Assembly: GCA_016209225.1 (NCBI GenBank)
Contig: JACQWO010000059.1
Span: 1 to 45,820, forward strand
Source: Desulfobacterales bacterium
GTDB lineage: Bacteria > Desulfobacterota > UBA8473
Direction of reading: 5' to 3'
DNA length: 45,820 nt
The notes under the pieces are model-generated. The model worked only from the letters and a program-made list of their open reading frames with translations, ran no database searches and had not been told where the DNA came from. The first letter of the stretch is position 1. Each line of letters begins with the position of its first letter. A program made the position numbers and the translations under genes. Below are positions 40,149 through 45,820 of the stretch, piece by piece.

Positions 40149-40223
40149 TGGTGGAGATGGGGGGATTCGAACCCCCGACCCCTGCCTTGCGAAGGCAGTG
40201 CTCTCCCCCTGAGCTACATCCCC
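40149..40223 (-). tRNA. tRNA-Ala (CGC)
   Basis: The minus strand folds as a complete tRNA. GGGGATG pairs with CATCTCC in the acceptor stem, the D-arm contains AGCTCAGGGGGAGAGC, the anticodon loop TTCGCAA sits on a CTGCC/GGCAG stem giving anticodon CGC (Ala, codon GCG), and the T arm contains GGTTCGAATCCCC. The genome encodes the CCA end. The length is typical. Accessory gene blocks lie on its 3' side, a common integration site, but no attachment repeat was seen. Confidence 0.95.
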
Positions 40224-40283
40224 TAAGTAGTTAGAGAGTGAAGAGTGAAGAGTTAAGGAGTTAGAGAGTGCAAATCTGAAAAT

Positions 40284-41633
40284 TCAACTGCAAAAGTCGG
40301 ACACTATGTCGTACAGCACCCTCGTCCCATACAGAAGACCTTCCACAGATATCCTTTCGTTATGTCCATGCATTTTTTCAAGATGAGATGAGAGGGATTC
40401 TCCTATCTTTAAAGGCGCAAATCCATAAGCCGTAATACCCTTTTCTCTGAAGAATCTCGAATCGGTTGCCCCAGACGATATAAATGGGATCAGTCTGGCA
40501 TCAGAATCGTGTCTTTTAACACACCTTTCGATAGTAGAATAGAGTTCGGTGGGGATTTTTGACTCTGTGGGGGTGGATGAACCGAGGATCTCCAAATCAA
40601 AACTTGTAATATCTCCCAAGGCTGCTTTTAATTCTCCAATGATGCTTTCTGGATTTTCACCGGGAAGCATCCTGCAATCTATCTCGCAGTAGCACTCGCT
40701 GGGAATAACATTGGTCTTTTTCCCACCCTGGACAACCGTAGGAACAAAGGTATTACGGAGCATGGTATTCAGGATTGTTTTCAATCCCTTGTCAGGAATT
40801 CTATCAAGGACATTAAAAGACAGGGACTCATCAAGCAACCCCATAAATATCTTTTCTTCCATAAAGCTCTGTTCTTTCGCAAGACCTTCAATTAACCTGA
40901 CTGTTATAGGAGATTGTTGCAGTCGGGATTGGTACTTGCTTATCCGTTCAATAGCCGTGGCCATATCCGATATACAGTTCTTTCCATCGGGCATAGATGC
41001 GTGGCCAGGGGTCCCTTTGAAGGTCAGCCTCACCCAACAGACACCCTTTTCTGCCGTCTGACACATATAAAGGTTCTTGTTATTTACAGAAAACCCGGCG
41101 AGCCCCCCTTCGTTTATAACAAAGTCTGTTTTCATTAAATCAAAATGGTTCTCCACCATCCATTCAACACCGTATTTGCCTCCTGCCTCTTCATCACTGG
41201 TAGCAGCGAATATTATATCTCTCCTGGATTTGAAGCCGGATCTCTTAAATAATAGCAGCACCATCAGTTCCATTACCCCAAGAGATTTGCAGTCAAATGC
41301 CCCTCTCCCCCATATTTCTCCATCCAGCACTTTCCCTGAAAATGGAGGATGAAGCCACTTATCAGCTTCGGCCGGCACCACGTCTATATGGTGTAACAGG
41401 AGAAGTGGGGATAGTGTTCCATCACCTTTATACCTGGTAACAATATTTCCCCTTCCTTTTTCAGACTCTAAAACTACGCACTCAAGCCCTTCTCTTTCCA
41501 GTCTCTCCTTTAAGAACAGCGCCCCCTTTATTTCGTTGCCAGGCGGATTGGTTGTATCTATCTGGATGTATCTACTCAGAATTTCTACAGCCTCGTCCTC
41601 TACCTGCTCCCAATTGATTTCTCTTGTTTTCAT
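40284..41633 (-). CDS. M20-family metallopeptidase (ArgE/DapE-like)
   Basis: This 449-residue M20 enzyme has the metal ligands in HHIDVVP (His82, Asp84), GRGAFDCKS (Asp114) and SDEEAGG (the catalytic Glu and its neighbour at 148/149). It resembles acetylornithine deacetylases and succinyl-diaminopimelate desuccinylases. Next to argG and argH, a role in arginine synthesis or peptide cleavage is plausible but not proved. The frame is clean with GGAG about 14 bp upstream. Its 5' end is flanked by the 28-bp tandem repeats. Confidence 0.85.
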   Translation of the reverse strand: MKTREINWEQVEDEAVEILSRYIQIDTTNPPGNEIKGALFLKERLEREGLECVVLESEKGRGNIVTRYKGDGTLSPLLLLHHIDVVPAEADKWLHPPFSGKVLDGEIWGRGAFDCKSLGVMELMVLLLFKRSGFKSRRDIIFAATSDEEAGGKYGVEWMVENHFDLMKTDFVINEGGLAGFSVNNKNLYMCQTAEKGVCWVRLTFKGTPGHASMPDGKNCISDMATAIERISKYQSRLQQSPITVRLIEGLAKEQSFMEEKIFMGLLDESLSFNVLDRIPDKGLKTILNTMLRNTFVPTVVQGGKKTNVIPSECYCEIDCRMLPGENPESIIGELKAALGDITSFDLEILGSSTPTESKIPTELYSTIERCVKRHDSDARLIPFISSGATDSRFFREKGITAYGFAPLKIGESLSSHLEKMHGHNERISVEGLLYGTRVLYDIVSDFCS

Positions 41634-41660
41634 GGAATTCTTTACTCCTCAACCCCTCAG

Positions 41661-41744
41661 TATGGGCAGGCTTAAAACCTGCCCCTAGTATGGGCAGGCT
41701 TAAAACCTGCCCCTAGTATGGGCAGGCTTAAAACCTGCCCCTAC
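41661..41744. repeat. three tandem 28-bp palindromic repeats downstream of argH
   Basis: The unit TATGGGCAGGCTTAAAACCT plus GCCCCTAG occurs three times in a row (41661-41688, 41689-41716, 41717-41744; last copy ends TAC). Each unit holds inverted repeat GGGCAGG and CCTGCCC with a CTTAAAA loop, so a tandem hairpin structure forms. The array begins at the stop codon of argH (41741-41743) and ends before the M20 start. It may stop or stabilise argH RNA. No spacers are present, so it is not CRISPR. Confidence 0.85.
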
Positions 41745-43087
41745 ATCTTCAACTCTTCAAGCTTTGCTTCAAATGCTCTCTTTTGCTTTCCAACCCACTC
41801 CATCTTGCTGTCGATCTGATCCTTTAACATGGGGAGCCCCAGATTTCCGGCAGCACCAATATGTTTTCTGGAAAGAATATCCTTATAGGAGGCGGTTATC
41901 TCCAGCTTATCTAAGTTGGCGGCAACCTCCCTATAGGCGTCCCTAAAGGGTTTCCCTTCTTTTACCAACTCCAGTGCTCTATCCGTTGCAAAGACCTCAG
42001 GGGTACATGCCCGGTCTAAAACCTCTTCATTTACCTTCAAACCGGAGATAACCAGATCACAGACCTTAATAGAAGATTCTACCAGGTCCATACCCTTTAA
42101 TAGCGGAGACTTGGTCTCCTGAAGGTCCCGGTTATACCCTGACGGTAATGCCTTAATAGTGTTTGCAACCTGGAATAGATAGGAAAGCATAGTGGATGTC
42201 TTTGCCCTTATCAACTCCATACCGGCCGGGTTCCTCTTTTGAGGCATTATGCTGCTGCCACAGCAGAACTCTTCCGGTAGACTAAAATAACCGAATTCTC
42301 TGGTACTGAACAGAATCAGGTCCGTTGCCAATTTACTGAGATCCAACATAACCTGGGAAAGAGCAAATAAGACAATTGACTCCATCTTTCCCCGGCTGTT
42401 ATTTGCATATAAAACATTATTCTGAACCTTCTCAAAACCTAAAAGGTCAGAGGTTAACTGTCTGTCAATGTCCAGAGGCACTCCATAGCTTGCCGCCGAT
42501 CCTAAAGGACACTGATTGTTTATATCGTAAGCAGTCCTCATTAGTATGAAATCATCTAAAAGAGATTCTAACAAAGCAGACGCCCACAATCCCACTGAAG
42601 ACGGCATGGCCGGCTGCGTATGGGTGCGCCCGGGCATTATAACCCCCTCATTTTCTTTACTGAATTCCCATAGGGTTTCACAGAATCCCAGGAGAGCCGT
42701 CAGTATCTCCAGAAGTCTTTCTTTGGTGTAAAGCCTGATATCAACTATTACCTGGTCATTCCTTGAACGGGCCGTATGAATCTTTTTGCCGAGATCACCA
42801 AGTCTATCGGTTAGATAGTTCTCAACCTTTGTATGAACATCCTCATCTTCCAATTGGATATGAAATTTATCTTCACTATAGAGCCTTAGTATCTCCAATA
42901 ATGCGCCTTTGAGCATGGCAAATTCATCTTCTTTCAATATCCCTATTTTGGCAAGCATCTTCGCGTGAGCTATACTTCCAATTACATCCATTTTTACCAG
43001 TTTTTGATCCAGTAAAAAGTCGTCTCCGACCGTAAACTTTTCCATCTCATCGTTTAATGAGTAACCCTTTTCCCATAGCTTAGTCAA
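41741..43087 (-). CDS. argH: argininosuccinate lyase
   Basis: This 448-residue lyase converts argininosuccinate to arginine and fumarate. Family motifs are HTARSRNDQ (104-112), THTQPA (155-160) and GSSIMPQKRNP (277-287, the fumarase/lyase signature with the catalytic Ser). I chose TTG 43087 with GAGG just upstream. The open frame back to 43153 reads through a heptanucleotide repeat and lacks family similarity. It lies 69 bp after the argG stop and probably shares its transcript. Confidence 0.93.
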   Translation of the reverse strand: MTKLWEKGYSLNDEMEKFTVGDDFLLDQKLVKMDVIGSIAHAKMLAKIGILKEDEFAMLKGALLEILRLYSEDKFHIQLEDEDVHTKVENYLTDRLGDLGKKIHTARSRNDQVIVDIRLYTKERLLEILTALLGFCETLWEFSKENEGVIMPGRTHTQPAMPSSVGLWASALLESLLDDFILMRTAYDINNQCPLGSAASYGVPLDIDRQLTSDLLGFEKVQNNVLYANNSRGKMESIVLFALSQVMLDLSKLATDLILFSTREFGYFSLPEEFCCGSSIMPQKRNPAGMELIRAKTSTMLSYLFQVANTIKALPSGYNRDLQETKSPLLKGMDLVESSIKVCDLVISGLKVNEEVLDRACTPEVFATDRALELVKEGKPFRDAYREVAANLDKLEITASYKDILSRKHIGAAGNLGLPMLKDQIDSKMEWVGKQKRAFEAKLEELKM

Positions 43088-43165
43088 TTTTTTACCTCTC
43101 TGTCTAAGTTCGTAAATCGTAAATCGTAAGTCGTAAACCAATTCACGATTCACGACTCACGATTT
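43088..43165. repeat. heptanucleotide repeat cluster between argG and argH
   Basis: Four CGTAAAT/CGTAAGT/CGTAAAC-type units (43111-43138) face three ATTCACG/ACTCACG units (43141-43161) in mirrored order around CA. The outer units match those at 25523-25550. The right edge provides the last residues KKS-stop of argG (TGA at 43157-43159). Confidence 0.8.
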
Positions 43166-44389
43166 TTTATCCCTCTTTGCCAGTATCTCAAAGGGCAATC
43201 CACGGATGTGGGCAGCATCAGCACACATCCTCTGATCGAACCCCCCGGTCTTAATCGACCTGATCTCCGGATAGAATAACCCTGTATCGCTTTCTCTCTC
43301 TAAGATATCTATATTCCCCCTGTAAAGTTTTACCCTGTACCTGCCATTCACCACCTTTTGAGACTGTTTAATAAAGGCATCCAGATCCCCTTTCAGTGGA
43401 TGGTATGCCATACCGTGATAGATCAGGTATGCCCATTTTTGGTCAACTCTGCTCTTAAACTGAATCTCATCCTTAGTCAGACAAAACTGTTCCATATCTC
43501 TATGAAGCTTGAGTATTATAGTGGCAGCAGGGGCCTCGTACAGCTCCCTGCTCTTCAAATCCATAATCCCGTCTTCAAACATGTCAATCTTACCAATAGC
43601 ATTCCTTCCACCAATCTCATTTAACTCCGGCACTATATTCCCAAGGGACATCTCTTTCCCATTTAAAGCAGTAGGGATCCCCCCCTTAAACTTCAATTCA
43701 ACAATGTCACCCTTATCCGATGCCAACTCCGGAGGCTGATACCACATCCATATATCTTCCGGTAGTTCCTGGTTTAAGTCAATTGCCCCACTGGCAATGG
43801 ATCTACACCACATGGTCTTGTCATCTCCACCGGTTATCTGCTCTGTTACCGGAACGCCCCACTCCCTGCATAACTCCATCTCTTCCAATCTGGTCAGATC
43901 GAAATCTCTAACAGGAACCAGTATCTCCAGATTTGGGGCAAACATCTTAAAGACGTTGTGCATTCTATACTGGTCATTCCCCTTACCACTGGAGCCCTCC
44001 ATAATGGCATCACAGTTATTGGCAACTGCCACCTCCGCGACCTTTTTTGCTATTAACTGGCGTGTCATAGAGGTAGACACCGGGTATCCAAGGTAGTTTG
44101 AATTCGCCTGGATTGCCATTGCTATCCACTCTTCGGTAAACTCTTCCTTGGCTTCTAACCAGATAAGTTGAATACCCAACTGAGATGCCTTGGTCTTGCC
44201 TTCTTCAATCTCTTCTTCTCCCTGACCTACATCCACGGTTATAGGAACGATCTCTTTTGCCTTGTATTTCCTTCTAAGGAGTTCTATCCCTAAAGCGGAA
44301 TCCAGTCCTCCGGAAAAGGCCACAGCAACCTTCTTCACTTCTGGAATCTTAGTATCCTCTATCTTCTTTAGTATGTCTTTTATGCCCAT
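43157..44389 (-). CDS. argG: argininosuccinate synthase
   Basis: This 410-residue enzyme joins citrulline and aspartate with ATP. It has AFSGGLDSA at 24-32 (the ATP pyrophosphatase P-loop) and the YPVSTSMTRQLIAKK and EGSSGKGNDQYR blocks that bind citrulline and aspartate. The GAGGAGG ribosome binding site lies about 11 bp upstream. It is followed by argH. Its 3' end reads into the heptanucleotide repeat, which supplies the final KKS and stop. Confidence 0.95.
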   Translation of the reverse strand: MGIKDILKKIEDTKIPEVKKVAVAFSGGLDSALGIELLRRKYKAKEIVPITVDVGQGEEEIEEGKTKASQLGIQLIWLEAKEEFTEEWIAMAIQANSNYLGYPVSTSMTRQLIAKKVAEVAVANNCDAIMEGSSGKGNDQYRMHNVFKMFAPNLEILVPVRDFDLTRLEEMELCREWGVPVTEQITGGDDKTMWCRSIASGAIDLNQELPEDIWMWYQPPELASDKGDIVELKFKGGIPTALNGKEMSLGNIVPELNEIGGRNAIGKIDMFEDGIMDLKSRELYEAPAATIILKLHRDMEQFCLTKDEIQFKSRVDQKWAYLIYHGMAYHPLKGDLDAFIKQSQKVVNGRYRVKLYRGNIDILERESDTGLFYPEIRSIKTGGFDQRMCADAAHIRGLPFEILAKRDKKS

Positions 44390-44472
44390 CTTTCTTTAAC
44401 CTCCTCTTATTCCGTAACTATTCAGCCACCGATCTACACTGATCATCACTGATATTTTTTCTTTTATTATAT

Positions 44473-44496
44473 AACAGCGGGCTTAAGCCTGCTGTT
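44473..44496. repeat. 24-bp palindrome upstream of argG
   Basis: AACAGCGGGCTTAAGC followed by CTGCTGTT is an almost perfect palindrome (one G-T mismatch pair). It lies in the argG leader, about 85 bp before the start, and its core resembles the GGGCAGGCTTAAAACC unit behind argH. Possibly an operator or hairpin. Confidence 0.5.
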
Positions 44497-44519
44497 GTAA
44501 TTCTATCTGCGTTTACCTT

Positions 44520-44550
44520 GTTGAATAGGGTTCCCTACGGGAAATTCAAC
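44520..44550. repeat. hairpin GTTGAAT / ATTCAAC with GC-rich inner stem
   Basis: GTTGAAT (44520-44526) pairs with ATTCAAC (44544-44550). Inside it, TTCCC (44531-44535) pairs with GGGAA (44539-44543) with a TAC loop. It lies behind the DUF6282-like gene stop at 44585 on the minus strand and may end its transcript, though the minus-strand tail lacks a U-run. The CCTGTTGAA motif recurs near 38422. Confidence 0.5.
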
Positions 44551-44584
44551 AGGGTGAATCTGTGTGAATCTGTGGCTGAATCAG

Positions 44585-45496
44585 TTACATCCCCAGTATT
44601 GTTTCCGGGTTTTTTATCAACATCTTCTCAAACTGTGACTTTGTTATCCCCTCTTTTAAAAGCAATTTGACGAATTCCTTCAATGATTCACTGGGGCCTG
44701 GATTTCCCATTTGCCCTGCATCAGAGCTCAGGATACATTGGTCAGCGCCCACCTCGTTGATCTTGTCTGCCATCTCATCCAATGGGTAGTCATCCTTATT
44801 GTCTCTATCAAGATACATTACATAACAGTGCTCTATATATGCCCCCTTTTTTGCCAGATCCTTTTGAGTCCTTAAAGGCATTGCAATATCCTTCTGATTT
44901 GGGTGAGTGATTATTACTTTAATATCCTCTTTCAATGCCTCTGTTGCCAGAACCTCTGTCTCTTCCCATGACAGATGTCCTGTTGCCATGATACAACCCA
45001 TCTTCTTGATCATCTTTAAGACCCTTACACACTTATCAAACAGGGAATTGTTCCAGTCTGTTACCCTCACGGCTTTAAGTTCCGTCTTAATCCGGGGTTT
45101 AAACTCCGGATCCTTAACCCACTCAGGAGGGATTTCATAATTACTGTAGTTATGCCTCAAGTGATTTTCCGCATGTATAGTTGGAAACCATACTATAATC
45201 GGAAAGTTCTTAGACATGGTAGATGAAGCATAGATTGCGCTGGGGTTAAATCCTCCCATAAAATAGTTCATAGTAACAGAGCCAAATAATTTCAGGGCAC
45301 TTTCCCCCTCCCCAGAGGCAATTATACCGGTGATTGTTGGAAAACTATGGGACTTTAAAGCAACCCCCGCTATTTTCCCTTGCTCCTGCTGGATTAACTC
45401 CCGAACGTTGTATTTACGGGGAAGAATGTCAGGTCCTATGTGAAAGTGAAGATCGTATGATCTTTGTATAATCTTGTCTATCTCATCATCACGCAT
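44585..45496 (-). CDS. DUF6282-like amidohydrolase-fold protein
   Basis: This 303-residue protein begins MRDDEIDKIIQRSYDLHFHI, with the HxH metal motif at His17 and His19, then further His residues in ATGHLSWEET and ITHPNQKD, and an Asp in LSSDAGQMGNPGPSE. That is the arrangement of metal-dependent hydrolases of the DUF6282/PHP-like group. The substrate is unknown. A GGGGAG ribosome binding site is 7 bp upstream. It precedes argG on the same strand with a gap of about 200 bp and lies behind an amidohydrolase. Confidence 0.8.
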   Translation of the reverse strand: MRDDEIDKIIQRSYDLHFHIGPDILPRKYNVRELIQQEQGKIAGVALKSHSFPTITGIIASGEGESALKLFGSVTMNYFMGGFNPSAIYASSTMSKNFPIIVWFPTIHAENHLRHNYSNYEIPPEWVKDPEFKPRIKTELKAVRVTDWNNSLFDKCVRVLKMIKKMGCIMATGHLSWEETEVLATEALKEDIKVIITHPNQKDIAMPLRTQKDLAKKGAYIEHCYVMYLDRDNKDDYPLDEMADKINEVGADQCILSSDAGQMGNPGPSESLKEFVKLLLKEGITKSQFEKMLIKNPETILGM

Positions 45497-45558
45497 ACAA
45501 ACTCCCCATTGTAACTAGTTAAGCGCCTAAAGTGAGCTAAAGTTATTGGTATCCGTTC

Positions 45559-45594
45559 CCAATTTACGGTTTACGGTTCACGGTTCACGGTTTG
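45559..45594. repeat. heptanucleotide repeat cluster at the right end
   Basis: Four 7-bp units TTTACGG, TTTACGG, TTCACGG, TTCACGG occur at 45563-45590. They are a G-rich variant of the ATTTACG repeats at 25523 and 43111. The amidohydrolase stop (TGA, 45578-45580) and its final residues NREP lie inside the cluster. Confidence 0.8.
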
Positions 45595-45820
45595 TACTTA
45601 CCACTCTCCCATTCTTTACCACATAAGGGATAATTTCCTGACTGCTTATCACCCCTCTTTTCGTAGTGGAACCGGTAATAAGCAGGTCAGCCTGTCTCCC
45701 TACATCAACTCCATAATCCAGATTTAATATCTTAGCGCCGTTCAAAGATGCCATATCAAATATATGCTCTACATCCTCGACCCTGCTCATTCTGGTGGCA
45801 GTCGCCAAGACATGCATCTC
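45578..45820 (-). CDS. amidohydrolase, C-terminal part (runs off right edge)
   Basis: About 81 residues are visible in a frame open to the window edge. It reads MASLNGAKILNLDYGVDVGR, QADLLITG and PYVVKNGRVV, the characteristic end of cytosine-deaminase or dihydroorotase-like amidohydrolases. The final metal ligands lie outside the window. The last four residues NREP and TGA come from the heptanucleotide repeat. The downstream DUF6282-like gene may be in the same transcript. Confidence 0.8.
   Translation of the reverse strand, partial: EMHVLATATRMSRVEDVEHIFDMASLNGAKILNLDYGVDVGRQADLLITGSTTKRGVISSQEIIPYVVKNGRVVSTNREP

Noticed and set aside
40149-40223. tRNA as an integration site of the accessory island
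   Set aside because: No integrase gene and no repeated tRNA 3' end were found in the window, so an attachment site cannot be supported.
41661-41744. CRISPR array
   Set aside because: The three 28-bp units are directly contiguous with no spacers, and no cas genes are nearby.
41741-43153. argH starting at 43153 (470 residues)
   Set aside because: The first 22 codons come from the heptanucleotide repeat and have no similarity to lyases; TTG 43087 has a ribosome binding site and matches the family N-terminus.
43111-43161. Origin iterons or plasmid replication repeats
   Set aside because: Similar clusters recur at three gene ends without replication genes; they behave like an invasive repeat family rather than a replication origin.

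Overview
This window looks like a chromosomal piece of an anaerobic, fatty- or aromatic-acid-degrading bacterium of the Deltaproteobacteria/Desulfobacterota type. That is an inference from gene content: CoA ligases, a class III CoA-transferase, TRAP and Liv transporters, a PaaK-like ligase, a LipA plus LipM-like pair, and a 182-bp inverted-repeat element of a kind I associate with that group. No 16S gene or other phylogenetic marker is present. Base composition looks moderately AT-rich by eye.

Layout. (1) 1-2100: an accessory patch with the 3' end of an IS5-like transposase, a HigB/HigA-type toxin-antitoxin pair whose toxin frame is broken, and small orphan ORFs. (2) 2108-5527: a PlsC-like acyltransferase fused to an alpha/beta hydrolase, a CvpA-like membrane protein, and a ribbon-helix-helix/MazF toxin-antitoxin pair that ends on a truncated universal stress gene. 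(3) 5743-22276, minus strand: a metabolic block with nitronate monooxygenase, acyl-CoA ligase, TRAP transporter (dctM, dctQ, dctP), an XRE-cupin regulator, a second ligase, a branched-chain amino-acid type ABC transporter (livF, livG, livM, livH, livK), a third ligase, a class III CoA-transferase, and a second, paralogous XRE-cupin regulator. The two regulators share the same promoter sequence. I infer that they control import and CoA activation of carboxylic acids. (4) 22462-27850: a small ATC-hydrolase/V4R-like protein, a zinc-ribbon regulator, two MFS transporters, a CGGC-domain protein and several orphan proteins. (5) 28051-35944, plus strand: an M16 peptidase pair (one active, one lacking zinc ligands), a methyltransferase, an SPFH/prohibitin protein, lipoyl synthase with a LipM-like octanoyltransferase, and a PaaK-like CoA ligase. 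(6) 35961-40064: an accessory island with a 182-bp inverted-repeat element, an operon of NYN-LOTUS protein, four-helix membrane/coiled-coil protein and HigA-like antitoxin, a transposase remnant, a two-helix membrane protein, and a RelE-type toxin-antitoxin pair. (7) 40149-45820, minus strand: tRNA-Ala(CGC), an M20 peptidase, argH, argG, a DUF6282-like metal hydrolase, and the 3' end of an amidohydrolase.

The most unusual points are the NYN-LOTUS/membrane/HigA-like operon, a heptanucleotide repeat family that supplies stop codons and last residues to several genes, the 182-bp element that supplies the HigA-like stop codon, an apparent in-frame deletion of about 60-70 residues in livK, and a relic 3' end of a second CoA-transferase gene. 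All calls rest on reading the sequence and on family knowledge. No database search was run.
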